DNA of 64,000 nucleotides, from the NCBI GenBank assembly GCA_900457075.1, contig UGYN01000002.1, forward strand, positions 4,588,001-4,652,000. The letters run 5' to 3'. The stretch comes from Serratia quinivorans (GTDB taxonomy: Bacteria > Pseudomonadota > Gammaproteobacteria > Enterobacterales > Enterobacteriaceae). A program made the translations under genes and the position numbers. Below are positions 9,348 through 18,452 of the stretch, one piece after another. The stretch's first letter is position 1. Each line of letters starts with the position of its first letter. The notes below the pieces were generated by a model. It saw only the letters and a program-made list of their open reading frames with translations. It did not search any database and had not been told where the DNA came from.

Positions 9348-11372
9348 TTATACGCCATCAATGCGAATTCTAACGCTCCCGCCTGCGCTGCTTGAAATAG
9401 TCAGGCGACCGTTAGATGGCCAGGTTACATTCAAAACGTCAGAGTCACTTTGATTATAGATATCTTGAATTACTGTCACTGGGCTACTTCCTGTGGTTTT
9501 ATATAATGTAAATATGGCCAGGGTGGTGGCAGATTTTAGATACACACGAGCAATACCATTAGTTGCCCCCCAAATTGAACGTTTTACCATGGTGTTCGTA
9601 TTCGCAGGAAGGTCCATAGTTGTTGCAATGCTGCCTACCTGAGATTTTAATAGCGGAGGTTCTTCTACTTCGGAACTATAACTGAATACCGAGCTTGGAA
9701 TTAGCTCAACACTGTGCACCCGTAATACCCCGCCATTTACAGAAGGCGCTAAGCAACAAATATCCCAAATTGAATAGAGTTCAGTACTTGTAGTTGATAG
9801 GCGTGCTACATAATACGGCCCCTCCAATGACCATTCTGTAAACTGGCTTATTTTTGTATTTTCATCAAAATTATCATCTGTGGCACTGAGCTTGACACCA
9901 GGAGAATTGCCAATAGCTGTTGCATAAACGACAACACTCATTGGGCCGTTATAATTAACATCAAGTACCCTTTTAAGCAGACCGGCAATGGAGTCCTCAT
10001 TTACTGTTGTGTAACTACTGGTCACCTCTCTGCCCTTGATGAATGTGTTAGCTCCGGACTTTTGAAAGTCAACGGGCATGTTGGTGTTTAAATCAACTGA
10101 TAATAAACGGGAGTTGGTGACCAGGTTGTTATATGTTCTGTTGAGACTAATTCGTCGGCTACCGATAGTTATGTCACCGTTAATTATATTGCTTTGCAAT
10201 ATGTTATTTAACTTTAATGTACCTTTTGAAGGAATAACAACCTCATTGAGTATCAGACTACAGCCTGCGCTGTCACCAAAGTAAAAGAATATGTCGGTAG
10301 TATCACCTTCTAATGGCGAACCAAGCTGAAATTTCCATCCGTTGAGGTAATATTGTGACAATTGGGTTTGCGTGGTGTTTTTCAATACCAGCATGCCACT
10401 CAGCTGCGCATAGTCATGAATAAATGTACCGCCAGTAAAGTCTACAATGCGCGCGCCGGAGGCATTTGAATTGATAAGGGTACCACATTTATCAAACAGG
10501 AAATTATTACCTACCAAAGACATCAGTCGGACTGTACCTTTCTGATCATTATTGAATACAACACTTTTTCCAAAACCATGAATGTTGCTCAACATCATTC
10601 CATCATGTTCTGAAAAATCAAACATAATGCTTGTCGCTAATTTTGCTGCTGCTGTAATGGTGCTGAAGGCAGGGCGAATAACATTAGGATTAGAGTGAAT
10701 GTTATCGAAAACGCCGACATCCGCACATTTTTCAACGTGAAAATCCGTTCCATACGCGAAGCCATAAATATTTTGGCAGAACGGTGACTCGCCTCTTTGC
10801 CAGAAGAAATTCCAGGCGCCAGCATATAAAACGTTAGTGACAGAGCATGACCGACCGACAGTATAAAATGTATATCCGTATTTGAGAAACAATGAAGGGT
10901 CGGTAATATTTTTAGGTTGTTGATCGTAGTAAACAACAAAACCATCAAATGAAGGACTGATCGTGCATTCAAATAAATTAGTGCCGGGTGTGACATCAGT
11001 GCCAGGTTTGGTCCGGACCAGTAATACCGATGGCTCAAGTGCTGCATTCAAGCCCGAAGTCATTACACCTTGGGTACGACCGGAACGGTAACCTCTGACG
11101 TTGACACCAACGGGAACTTTTAATGAAATTTCACCGGTGATAAGAAAGGTGCCATCAATCCATACGGTTTTATGATTGGTAGTAGCCGCATAATCCAAAG
11201 CCTGTTGAAATATTTCGCGGCAATCGTTTTTTCCTGTTGGGTCCGCGCCAAACCTCGATAATGTCACCCCAAGTTGAGCATGTACATTTGTATAATCGTT
11301 ACTGGTAGTCCCTAGTTGTGAGGTGACGTCAGTATCGTTAACTAAAGCGGAAGTGGATGTTAAATTAGCCAT
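9348..11372 (-). CDS. Tailspike-like / pectate-lyase-superfamily beta-helix protein
   Basis: The 674-residue product lacks a signal peptide. Residues 41-60 (FGADPTGKND then CREIFQQALD) and the following VWIDGTFLITG are the hallmark entry of the pectate_lyase_3 right-handed beta-helix found in phage tailspikes and some polysaccharide depolymerases. The long middle is beta-rich with many Asn, Gly, Ser and Thr. The C-terminus looks like a small beta-sandwich. Its codons are much more AT-rich than the flanking flagellar genes, which suggests horizontal acquisition. No other phage gene is nearby. Its substrate is unknown; a surface glycan is the obvious guess. It sits tail-to-tail with fliE inside the flagellar cluster. 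Confidence 0.7.
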   Translation of the reverse strand: MANLTSTSALVNDTDVTSQLGTTSNDYTNVHAQLGVTLSRFGADPTGKNDCREIFQQALDYAATTNHKTVWIDGTFLITGEISLKVPVGVNVRGYRSGRTQGVMTSGLNAALEPSVLLVRTKPGTDVTPGTNLFECTISPSFDGFVVYYDQQPKNITDPSLFLKYGYTFYTVGRSCSVTNVLYAGAWNFFWQRGESPFCQNIYGFAYGTDFHVEKCADVGVFDNIHSNPNVIRPAFSTITAAAKLATSIMFDFSEHDGMMLSNIHGFGKSVVFNNDQKGTVRLMSLVGNNFLFDKCGTLINSNASGARIVDFTGGTFIHDYAQLSGMLVLKNTTQTQLSQYYLNGWKFQLGSPLEGDTTDIFFYFGDSAGCSLILNEVVIPSKGTLKLNNILQSNIINGDITIGSRRISLNRTYNNLVTNSRLLSVDLNTNMPVDFQKSGANTFIKGREVTSSYTTVNEDSIAGLLKRVLDVNYNGPMSVVVYATAIGNSPGVKLSATDDNFDENTKISQFTEWSLEGPYYVARLSTTSTELYSIWDICCLAPSVNGGVLRVHSVELIPSSVFSYSSEVEEPPLLKSQVGSIATTMDLPANTNTMVKRSIWGATNGIARVYLKSATTLAIFTLYKTTGSSPVTVIQDIYNQSDSDVLNVTWPSNGRLTISSSAGGSVRIRIDGV

Positions 11373-11739
11373 TATTAAGTGCTCCGATTAGTACTGCAGG
11401 AAATGGTTAAAATATTGGACGGCTTTTTGCGATGAGCCGGATTTGAAAGATACCAAAAGGCTTGTTTTTTTTAATGCTGGGATGGTTGGGCTGGATGCCA
11501 CAGGACAAAGTTCAAGAAAAAAAGATCGCTGTTTCAGTATTCGCGGAGCAATAGCCTGATGGACGAAGGCTCCCACCAGACTGGGCGGCGCATACATCGA
11601 ATCGGAGAAAGACGAGCGGGCCTTTGGGATCGTCAATAGCTGGATTAACAGGGCAGAAACCCTGCTTCAACTCACATTGCGACACTTGTCACAGAGTTAT
11701 AATTCCCGGGTTAAGGATGTTTTATTACCGGGAAAGACA
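11373..11739. other. Intergenic region upstream of the tailspike-like gene
   Basis: The tailspike promoter should lie here on the minus strand, but I can point to no clear boxes. A minus-strand open frame (11388-11636) begins at TTG, lacks a ribosome site and has no protein-like composition, so I do not call it a gene. I see nothing else recognisable. Confidence 0.5.
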
Positions 11740-11835
11740 ATGAGCAGCAAAAGTGAACAAAGATGGCGGCTGTTGAGTATTTTGATTATGGCCGTTTTGG
11801 TCGTATTAATAATCGTTTTAATTAAACAAAGCTAA
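11740..11835 (+). CDS. Putative 31-residue single-pass membrane protein
   Basis: The translation is MSSKSEQRWR followed by a 16-residue hydrophobic run (LLSILIMAVLVVLIIV) and the tail LIKQS. A GGGAAAG ribosome site precedes the ATG, and a GGCCACT/AGTGGCC hairpin follows the stop. This compact arrangement of ribosome site, membrane helix and terminator is typical of enterobacterial small membrane proteins. I do not recognise the family and assign no function. It converges on a second tiny membrane-protein gene at 11868-11975. Confidence 0.5.
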   Translation: MSSKSEQRWRLLSILIMAVLVVLIIVLIKQS

Positions 11836-11843
11836 AAAACCCG

Positions 11844-11862
11844 GGCCACTTTAGTGGCCTTC
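11844..11862. terminator. Hairpin between two convergent small genes
   Basis: GGCCACT (11844-11850) pairs with AGTGGCC (11853-11859) with a two-base loop. It lies in the 32 bases between the two small membrane-protein genes and could serve both directions. Confidence 0.55.
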
Positions 11863-11867
11863 CCAGT

Positions 11868-11975
11868 TTATTTTCCCGCCAGTATCCGCATGACATCTTC
11901 CTCGTAGGTCAGGCCCAGTAGCCACATGCCGAGCAACAATATGGCCAGGGAAAACAGCAGTTTTTCGTTGAGCAT
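11868..11975 (-). CDS. Putative 35-residue single-pass membrane protein
   Basis: Reading the minus strand from ATG at 11975 gives MLNEK, then a hydrophobic helix (LLFSLAILLLGMWLLGL) and a short tail TYEEDVMRILAGK with acidic residues next to the membrane. An AGGGGTGAT ribosome site is well spaced (nine bases) before the ATG. I do not recognise the family. It converges with the 31-residue gene at 11740-11835. The pairing may mean a shared role or may be chance. Confidence 0.5.
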   Translation of the reverse strand: MLNEKLLFSLAILLLGMWLLGLTYEEDVMRILAGK

Positions 11976-12097
11976 GGTTTATCACCCCTGATTGAATTAA
12001 TGCTCGCCGATGCTATCCCACCCGGCTGTTTTCCGCTAACCCGCACTGCATAAACGACGCTCCCGTTGCTCAATGATTTAACTTATGGCCGTGGCTG

Positions 12098-12964
12098 TCA
12101 TTCCTGTGCCTCCATCATGCTGAAATGATCGGGGCGAATAGCGCTGCTCTCCATTGCCCGTTGGTGGCCGCGAATGGCGGTGGGGGCAAAGCCAAAGCGC
12201 TTACGAAAACGTTCTGCAAACCTTGAGGAACTTTCATAACCGACGTGCTGGGCGATGGCGGAAATGGGCCAATCGGTGGATTGCAGCAGTGCCAGTGCGC
12301 TGCTCATGCGCACGTCGATCATCAGGGTACGCAACGAGGTATTTTCTGCCGATAATTTACGGCGCAGCATCACTTCACTCATCGACAGGGTGTCCGCTAC
12401 CTCGGCCGCCGTCCAGATATTATGCGGATCGGTCGCCAGACAACGGCGCACCTGCTGGGTTAAATTTCTGACCTCGTTATGAATGAAGCTGATATTGAAT
12501 TGCTTCAGCCACAGCAGAATCTCCAGCATTTTGTGGCGAATGATGACCGCAGGGAAACGATGTTTAAGTGCCAGCGCCAGGCTGGTGGTTTCAAAACTGT
12601 GTATTAGTGCGCAGGGCAGGTTGCGCAATGCCAGTACTGCGTCGAATGCCGTTGGGGCCTGGGTTTCAACCTGGGCCAGTGGTGCGGCGAACAGCAACGG
12701 ATCGCAGGTCAACAACTGACAGCTGAATGCCCCTTCCTCTGAGGGCTCATTAATGATATCCACGGTTTGCCCTCCGTCGATAATCAACAATTCCCCGCTA
12801 TGAGCCACCACTTCACGCTGTTGCCAACGTACGCGTTTATGGCCTTGCTGTACCAAATACAGATGGGGTTGTTCAAAATAGACTGAAGGGAATAATAATT
12901 CAGTATGCTGAATGATATGCGCCGAGGCGCCAATTCCAGGACAAAGATTAATTGTACGTTCCAT
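12098..12964 (-). CDS. AraC/XylS-family transcriptional regulator
   Basis: The 288-residue protein has an N-terminal ligand or cupin-like domain (residues ~1-165) and a C-terminal AraC double helix-turn-helix. The first helix-turn-helix is TAAEVADTLSMSEVMLRRKL. The second contains ISAIAQHVGYESSSRFAERF and FGFAPTAIRGH. It stands alone between the small membrane-protein genes and fliT. Its target is not evident. The location suggests control of the neighbouring acquired genes or of itself, but that is inference only. Confidence 0.85.
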   Translation of the reverse strand: MERTINLCPGIGASAHIIQHTELLFPSVYFEQPHLYLVQQGHKRVRWQQREVVAHSGELLIIDGGQTVDIINEPSEEGAFSCQLLTCDPLLFAAPLAQVETQAPTAFDAVLALRNLPCALIHSFETTSLALALKHRFPAVIIRHKMLEILLWLKQFNISFIHNEVRNLTQQVRRCLATDPHNIWTAAEVADTLSMSEVMLRRKLSAENTSLRTLMIDVRMSSALALLQSTDWPISAIAQHVGYESSSRFAERFRKRFGFAPTAIRGHQRAMESSAIRPDHFSMMEAQE

Positions 12965-13312
12965 CGATATTCATTTCGCAGCCAGTATCTGGGAATATCT
13001 TTACGCTTTGATCGGCGCTGGAGCAACATTTTTCCATGCGTTGTGAAACACAACGACGTGTTTTATCTATCAAAAATCAATTTCCTGCTGAACAGAAAAC
13101 GTCCGTGTCGGCGTAATATTTATCCGTCTCATAGGGGCGTTGCATGCTGCGCCCGTGTAGGTCGGGGCGAATATATTCGCGCCCTACCAGACCGAGGTGA
13201 AAAATACTATAGGTGTATATAATTCAAATGTCATGGATTAATATCCTGACTTAACCGGAGAATAATAGTGCATAGTGCTATTAATTCTGCTTTTTCCGTT
13301 ATTGTTATGAGT
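12965..13312. other. Intergenic region between the AraC-type gene and fliT
   Basis: This region should contain the promoter of the AraC-type gene. It holds one REP-like palindrome (13157-13187). The open frames crossing it are neither protein-like nor preceded by ribosome sites. No terminator for fliT could be made out. Confidence 0.5.
13157..13187. repeat. REP-like palindrome
   Basis: The sequence GTAGG...CGAATATATTCG...CCCTAC forms an imperfect hairpin around the 12-base palindrome CGAATATATTCG, flanked by G-rich and C-rich arms. It resembles intergenic REP-type elements. I saw no second copy in this window. Confidence 0.4.
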
Positions 13313-13681
13313 TCATCTGATTTGCGGCTCTCCCAACAGCAGGGCGCGGTCGTTAAACTGGCCATAGGTGCTGTTAACCACGTTCTGACGAGTTGACTGG
13401 CCGATCAACTCTTTTAATTGGTCCATGCGTTGCTGCAGCAGGCGTTTGAGCTCGGTTTCGTTGTCCAGGATCTGCTGCAGCTTATTGCGCAGCAACTCCT
13501 GCAGTGCCATCGATGGGCCAGCCTGCCCGGTAAAGGCGGCGGTGCTTTCCACTGCGGTGACGTAGGCCAGTTCCAGTTCGACCAGATCCTCCCATCTTTC
13601 GGTTTGCGCCAGGGCGATCATCTGGCTGCTCAGGCTATGTATTTGTTGATACGCGGCTAGCAATTGCTGTTGACGTTCCAT
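13313..13681 (-). CDS. fliT: Flagellar export chaperone FliT
   Basis: FliT is the chaperone of the cap protein FliD and an anti-FlhDC factor. The 122-residue helical protein is the usual length, with the N-terminal [22 protein letters not shown] helix and a C-terminal FliD-binding helix. The ATG touches the fliS stop. It is the last gene of fliDST. Confidence 0.94.
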   Translation of the reverse strand: MERQQQLLAAYQQIHSLSSQMIALAQTERWEDLVELELAYVTAVESTAAFTGQAGPSMALQELLRNKLQQILDNETELKRLLQQRMDQLKELIGQSTRQNVVNSTYGQFNDRALLLGEPQIR

Positions 13682-14091
13682 TAAACGGCGTCCTGAGAGG
13701 GGTGATAATTGGGGCCGATCTGGCGCCAGGCGTCGGCAATATTTTCCAACAGTTTGACCACTTCGGTGATCGCCGCCTCGTCATTATGCAGGTTGGCCTG
13801 CATCAGGCGTCGCTTCATATAGTCATACAGCGCCGCCAGATTATCGGCCATTTCGCCGCCCTGTTGGTGATCGAGACCACTTTTCAGGCCGTTATCGATA
13901 ATGTTGATGGCCTTTGACAGTGCCAGTCCCTTGCCGGCGATATCGCCCTGGTTCATCAGAATGCGTGCGCGTAACAGGGCGCTAAGCGCCCCGTCGAAAA
14001 GCATCACGATTAACTGATGCGGGCTGGCGCTCATTACGCCGCTTTCCAGACTGACCTGGGCGTAGGCTTGAGTTCCGCTTCGGTTATACAT
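13681..14091 (-). CDS. fliS: Flagellin export chaperone FliS
   Basis: FliS binds the disordered C-terminus of flagellin and prevents premature polymerisation before export. The 136-residue product has the conserved [14 protein letters not shown] core at about residues 23-36 and a four-helix composition. It follows fliD after 27 bases and abuts fliT. Confidence 0.96.
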   Translation of the reverse strand: MYNRSGTQAYAQVSLESGVMSASPHQLIVMLFDGALSALLRARILMNQGDIAGKGLALSKAINIIDNGLKSGLDHQQGGEMADNLAALYDYMKRRLMQANLHNDEAAITEVVKLLENIADAWRQIGPNYHPSQDAV

Positions 14092-14118
14092 GCTTTTTTT
14101 TACCTGGTTAAAAAGTGA

Positions 14119-15516
14119 TTATTTAAATTGTTGACTCAAATAGTTACTGGTGCCATTCATTTTGGACATCATGGTATCCAGCTGTACAAATTGTTGTTTA
14201 TAACGATCTATGGTGTTTTGAATACTGGCGGTGACCGTAGTGATTTGGCTATTCAGACGGTCGAGGTTGGTATTGATGCTTTTGGTCGAGTTCTCGATGA
14301 TGCCGCCAGCCTTGATGTAGTTCTGGATCTCGTTATGGATCTCGGTGGCCATGCCGGTATCTTTGCCGTTGCCGGCGAAGAAGTTGGTGACCTGGTCTGG
14401 TTTATCATCCAGCGCTTTTTTCAGCTTGGTGCTGTCGATTTCCAATTTACCGGTTTTGGTATTGGTTGAGATCCCCAGATTGCCCAGGCCTTTCAGTTCG
14501 GGGTTGTCTTGGGCTGCGCTGAGCGCGCTTTTAATCGATGACTGAATACCGCGCAGGGTATTATCACCCAGCAGGGGGCCGTTGCTGGCATTCTGCGCCT
14601 CGCCGGTTTTGACCGGAGTAAATTTGCTCAGCGAGTTAAAGGTGTCCAGCAGCGAGTTATAGCCGTCGACCCACTCTTTGATCTTGTCGGTGGTACCCGC
14701 GGTATTGGTGCTGATTACCAGGTTTTGTTTTTCGTCTGGCTTGGTTTTTGTTTTCAGATCGATGGTCACGCCCTGCAAGGCGTCGCTGATCGAGTTGGTG
14801 CTGCGTTTGATCGCCGTGCCGTTTACCACCAATTTGGCATCTTGCGCAGGCACAGTCTCTTTCATTGAAGTGAGGCCGCGGGCGTAATCGTAGTTCAGAA
14901 TGGCACCTAACTTGTCGTCATTATCGACCTTGATGGAGACCTTGTTGTTTTCACCGGTGGTGGAGGAGCTGATCGCCAACTGATAGTCGTTGTCGCCCAC
15001 GCGCATGATGCTGGCGGTTACACCGGCCTTGGCGCTGTTGATGGCGTCGCGCATTTCCACCAGTGAGGTTTGATCGTCGCTGAGCGGGATCTTGGTCTCT
15101 TTGGGTGGGTTGCCTGCGGTAATCGTCAGAGAACGATCGGTAGCGCCATCTGTGCCTAATTTAGCGCCTTGATCGTTGATTGGCGTCTGCGTGGTCAGGG
15201 TTTGCGCCTGAGCCAGTTGGCTCACTTCCACCACATAGTTGCCCGGCACTGCCTTGGCGTTGGTGGTGATTTTGAAGGCGTCGTGTTCGGTGGCTGTGGT
15301 GGCTTTGAAGAAGTCCTCTTTCGCCATCTCCTTGCTCAAGTTATCGAACTTTTCCAGCGAGCTTTTCAGCGTACCGTAGGCGGTGATTTGAGAGTTGTAG
15401 CTCGACTGCTTGGTAGTGTAAGGCGTCAGCCGCTGCTGTTCCGCTTTGGTTAGCTTGTCCAGTAAGCCGTTGAGGTCGAGTCCTGAGCCGATGCCTAATG
15501 AGCTGATCGATGCCAT
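14119..15516 (-). CDS. fliD: Flagellar filament cap protein FliD (HAP2)
   Basis: FliD is a pentameric cap at the filament tip that folds incoming flagellin. The 465-residue product has the FliD N-terminal domain (SISSLGIGSGLDLNGLLDKL at residues 3-22) and a C-terminal coiled-coil domain ending in MNGTSNYLSQQFK. It heads the fliDST transcript, divergent from fliC, with a sigma-28 promoter just upstream at 15557-15583. Confidence 0.96.
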   Translation of the reverse strand: MASISSLGIGSGLDLNGLLDKLTKAEQQRLTPYTTKQSSYNSQITAYGTLKSSLEKFDNLSKEMAKEDFFKATTATEHDAFKITTNAKAVPGNYVVEVSQLAQAQTLTTQTPINDQGAKLGTDGATDRSLTITAGNPPKETKIPLSDDQTSLVEMRDAINSAKAGVTASIMRVGDNDYQLAISSSTTGENNKVSIKVDNDDKLGAILNYDYARGLTSMKETVPAQDAKLVVNGTAIKRSTNSISDALQGVTIDLKTKTKPDEKQNLVISTNTAGTTDKIKEWVDGYNSLLDTFNSLSKFTPVKTGEAQNASNGPLLGDNTLRGIQSSIKSALSAAQDNPELKGLGNLGISTNTKTGKLEIDSTKLKKALDDKPDQVTNFFAGNGKDTGMATEIHNEIQNYIKAGGIIENSTKSINTNLDRLNSQITTVTASIQNTIDRYKQQFVQLDTMMSKMNGTSNYLSQQFK

Positions 15517-15556
15517 TGGTAATTCTCCTTGATTATGACTTTATTCGCTTTACGCG

Positions 15557-15583
15557 TTATCGGCCCAGTGGAGAAAAAGTTTA
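15557..15583 (-). promoter_or_regulatory. Sigma-28 (FliA) promoter of fliDST
   Basis: On the minus strand TAAACTTT and GCCGATAA are separated by exactly 11 bases, nearly identical to the enteric FliA consensus TAAAGTTT-N11-GCCGATAA. It ends 41 bases before the fliD start. Confidence 0.93.
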
Positions 15584-15676
15584 CCGAAAAGTTTAAAAAC
15601 CGATGACGCAATAGAAAAAGGAAAAACCGCGTTATTTCTGCCATTGCTGCGAAGAGAAAAAAAAACAAAAAATTTC

Positions 15677-15703
15677 TAAAGGTTGCAGGGGGAGGGCCGA
15701 TAC
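15677..15703 (+). promoter_or_regulatory. Sigma-28 (FliA) promoter of fliC
   Basis: TAAAGGTT and GCCGATAC are separated by 11 bases, matching the FliA consensus at 14 of 16 positions. It lies about 95 bases upstream of the fliC ATG, leaving a long untranslated leader typical of flagellin genes. Confidence 0.93.
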
Positions 15704-15797
15704 CTGATGGGACGGTGGTTGACGCCGTGGGCAAAGCAGCCCGAACCATTTAAACCCTGTTGCGAAGATCGCAACTGACTCGTAAGGAAAGCATACA

Positions 15798-16850
15798 ATG
15801 GCACAAGTAATTAACACCAACAGCCTGTCGCTGATGGCGCAGAACAACCTGAACAAATCTCAGTCTTCTTTGGGTACTGCGATCGAGCGTCTGTCTTCTG
15901 GTCTGCGTATCAACAGCGCCAAGGATGACGCCGCGGGTCAGGCAATCTCTAACCGCTTCACCGCTAACATCAAGGGCCTGACTCAGGCTTCCCGTAACGC
16001 CAACGACGGTATCTCTCTGGCACAGACCACTGAAGGCGCACTGAACGAAGTTAACGATAACCTGCAGAACATCCGTCGTCTGACTGTACAGGCGCAAAAT
16101 GGTTCTAACTCCAACAGCGACCTGAAATCTATCCAGGACGAAATCACCCAACGTCTGTCTGAAATCAACCGTATCTCTGAGCAGACTGATTTCAACGGCG
16201 TGAAAGTACTGAGCAGCGATCAGAAACTGACCATCCAGGTTGGCGCTAACGACGGTGAAACCATCGATATCGACCTGAAGAAAATCGACGCTAAGCAACT
16301 GGGTCTGGATACTTTCAACGTAACTGACAAAGGTCCTTCAGTTGGTGCTGCTGTTGCAGACGGTACTATGGTGAAGGGTGCCACTAAAGATGTGGCTTAT
16401 GACGCAGCTACGTCTGGTCTGGATGCAACCAAAGGCGAAGCGCTGGTTTCTGGTAAAGATAAAGACGGTAAAGCAGTAAACTACGTGCAGACCACCGCAA
16501 CTGACGGCACCAAAACCTACAAAGCAGCCACTATTGCCGATGACGGCAAAGTGACAGCAGGTGCTGCAGTTACCATCAAAAACCCACTGGATACCCTGGA
16601 CAAAGCACTGTCTCAGGTTGACGGTCTGCGTTCTTCTCTGGGTGCGGTACAGAACCGTTTCGATTCTGTTATCAACAACCTGAACAGCACTGTGAACAAC
16701 CTGTCTGCTTCCCAGTCTCGTATTCAGGATGCTGACTACGCGACCGAAGTGTCCAACATGAGCCGTGCCAACATCCTGCAACAGGCTGGCACCTCTGTTC
16801 TGGCACAGGCTAACCAGTCTACTCAGAACGTGTTGTCCCTGCTGCGTTAA
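15798..16850 (+). CDS. fliC: Flagellin FliC
   Basis: This is the filament subunit. The conserved D0/D1 N-terminus ([20 protein letters not shown]) and C-terminus (ending [10 protein letters not shown]) frame a short variable region (about residues 170-260). The total of 350 residues is much shorter than the 498 of E. coli K-12 and leaves only a small surface domain. Codon choice is strongly biased (CTG, GGT, AAC, CGT), as in very highly expressed genes. It is transcribed alone from the sigma-28 promoter and ends at a strong terminator. Confidence 0.98.
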   Translation: MAQVINTNSLSLMAQNNLNKSQSSLGTAIERLSSGLRINSAKDDAAGQAISNRFTANIKGLTQASRNANDGISLAQTTEGALNEVNDNLQNIRRLTVQAQNGSNSNSDLKSIQDEITQRLSEINRISEQTDFNGVKVLSSDQKLTIQVGANDGETIDIDLKKIDAKQLGLDTFNVTDKGPSVGAAVADGTMVKGATKDVAYDAATSGLDATKGEALVSGKDKDGKAVNYVQTTATDGTKTYKAATIADDGKVTAGAAVTIKNPLDTLDKALSQVDGLRSSLGAVQNRFDSVINNLNSTVNNLSASQSRIQDADYATEVSNMSRANILQQAGTSVLAQANQSTQNVLSLLR

Positions 16851-16883
16851 TCGACTCTCCCCGATTAACCTGTCGCAAAAGAA

Positions 16884-16907
16884 CCCCGCCTCGGCGGGGT
16901 TTTTTTA
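16884..16907 (+). terminator. Intrinsic terminator of fliC
   Basis: CCCCGCC and GGCGGGG pair with a two-base loop and are followed by eight T residues, starting 33 bases after the flagellin stop. Confidence 0.95.
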
Positions 16908-17034
16908 TGGTCGCTTGCCGCCGGGATAGTGCATGGCGCAAATAAGGCCTGTTTTGTACGACTGTTCAGCCGATTGGCATTTTGCCCCCTACGGATAATA
17001 GCGCTGACTCTCTTATCCGCAGGTTTTAGACATA

Positions 17035-17758
17035 GTGAGCGATTTGTATACCGCCGAAGGCGTGATGGACAAAAATTCTCTCTGGCTACGCTACGTTCCG
17101 TTAGTGCGCCACGAGGCGTTGCGCCTGCAGGTCAGGCTGCCCGCCAGCGTGGAGCTCGACGATCTGTTGCAGGCCGGAGGAATCGGCCTGTTGAACGCCG
17201 TTGAGCGTTATGACGCTATGCAGGGCACGGCCTTTACTACCTACGCGGTGCAACGTATCCGTGGCGCCATGCTTGATGAGCTGCGCAGCCGCGACTGGGT
17301 GCCGCGCAGTGTACGTCGCCATGCGCGTGAAGTGGCGCAGGTTATGCGGCAATTGGAACAGCAACTGGGCCGCCCGGCCAGCGAAGTGGAAGTTGCGCAG
17401 ACGCTGAATCTGTCACTGGATGAGTACCGTCAAATTCTGTTGGACACCAATAACAGCCAGCTTTTCTCCTACGACGAATGGCGGGAAGAGCATGGCGAAA
17501 GTGCGGAACCGCTGCTGGAAGGGCACGAAGAGGCCAATCCGTTACATCATCTGCTGGAGGGTAATCTGCGCCAACGGGTGATCGACGCCATAGAGGCGTT
17601 GCCGGAACGCGAGAAAATGGTGCTGACGCTGTATTACCAGGAAGAGTTGAACCTGAAGGAGATCGGTGCCGTGCTGGACGTGGGGGAATCGCGAGTCAGC
17701 CAGCTGCCACAGTCAGGCGATCAAGCGCCTGCGCGCCCGTTTGGCAAGCGAGAACTGA
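17035..17758 (+). CDS. fliA: Flagellar sigma factor 28 FliA (frameshift near the 3' end)
   Basis: FliA directs RNA polymerase to late flagellar promoters. The protein starts at GTG (SDLYTAEGVMDKNSLWLRYV) and shows sigma regions 2 (ELDDLLQAGGIGLLNAVERY), 3 and 4 (LNLKEIGAVLDVGESRVSQL). After SQL the visible frame leaves the family sequence. Removing one C from the CC at 17707-17708 restores HSQAIKRLRARLASEN and a stop at 17758, giving 240 residues against 239 in E. coli. I read this as a sequencing error, because the extra base would garble the DNA-binding end of region 4 in an otherwise intact flagellar set. Confidence 0.93.
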
Positions 17759-17815
17759 CATGCATTCAACTCTGAACCTTCAACCTTGCCACCATTGCGA
17801 AAACCGGACTGCCTA

Positions 17816-18325
17816 ATGCCAGGAATAATGTTGAAAAAACGGCCGCTGAGCCGTTATTTAAAAGATTACAAACACAGCCAGACTCATTGCTCCCAGTGCG
17901 GTAAGTTGTTGGATCGCATGGCGCTGGTGTTTCGTGGCAAAATCATCAATAAAGACGCCATCGCGCGTATGGATCAGCCGATTGACGATCACGTCTGGCT
18001 GAACGTGCAAAATGAGCTGACCGCACTGTGCCGGTTCTGCAGTGAAATTTCCTGCAACAGCCATCCGAGCTATTTCGACATTATGGCCTTCAAGCAGTAT
18101 CTGTTTGAGCAGACCGAAATGAGCCACAGCACCATTCGCGAGTACGTGGTGCGCCTGCGTCGGCTGGACGAAATGCTGGTGGAACGCAACTACCCGGCAG
18201 ACAAGTTTGCCAGCAACGCCAGTCATCAACGCATCATTGAAGACTTACCTTCTGTGGCACACAACAATTACCGCATTGCCCTGCGTAAATACGACCAATA
18301 TCTCGCCTGGCAGAAAAGCTACTGA
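17816..18325 (+). CDS. fliZ: Flagellar regulator FliZ
   Basis: FliZ is an FlhDC-dependent DNA-binding repressor of sigma-S promoters and a regulator of flagellar timing. The core RPLSRYLKDYKHSQTHCSQC and the C-terminal segment TEMSHSTIREYVVRLRRLDE are typical, the latter resembling a phage-integrase core-binding fold. The start is uncertain: ATG at 17816 gives MPGIMLKKRP, while 17828 gives MLKKRP with a nearer AGGA. It follows fliA closely and is followed by a hairpin. Confidence 0.92.
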   Translation: MPGIMLKKRPLSRYLKDYKHSQTHCSQCGKLLDRMALVFRGKIINKDAIARMDQPIDDHVWLNVQNELTALCRFCSEISCNSHPSYFDIMAFKQYLFEQTEMSHSTIREYVVRLRRLDEMLVERNYPADKFASNASHQRIIEDLPSVAHNNYRIALRKYDQYLAWQKSY

Positions 18326-18333
18326 TCTTGCCT

Positions 18334-18356
18334 CCCCGGCAGGCCAGCCGGGGTTT
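18334..18356 (+). terminator. Hairpin terminator after fliZ
   Basis: CCCCGGC (18334-18340) pairs with GCCGGGG (18347-18353), followed by TTTCC. The T-run is short, so read-through into dcyD is possible. Confidence 0.6.
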
Positions 18357-18452
18357 CCATCGCTCTCCCATTACGAATAAAGAGTGATTATCAGGTTCAC
18401 ATCTGCTAAATCTATCCTTTAGCTATTGATACCTTATTCCCTGGGGGAAGTT

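Noticed and set aside
11388..11636. 82-codon minus-strand frame just upstream of the tailspike-like gene
   Set aside because: It starts at TTG, lacks a ribosome site and has no domain-like composition.
12905..13222. 105-codon plus-strand frame opposite the start of the AraC-type gene
   Set aside because: It overlaps the regulator's coding sequence and a palindrome and has a random, Arg/Cys/Tyr-rich composition.
15750..16298. 182-codon minus-strand open frame opposite fliC
   Set aside because: It mirrors the biased codons of flagellin and overlaps the fliC promoter side.
16960..17034. Sigma-28 promoter for fliA around GCCGATTG
   Set aside because: No TAAA-type -35 box occurs 11 bases upstream, so the match is too weak to report.
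17700..17760. Programmed frameshift at the end of fliA
   Set aside because: There is no slippery heptamer or following structure, and similar breaks occur in many unrelated genes nearby.
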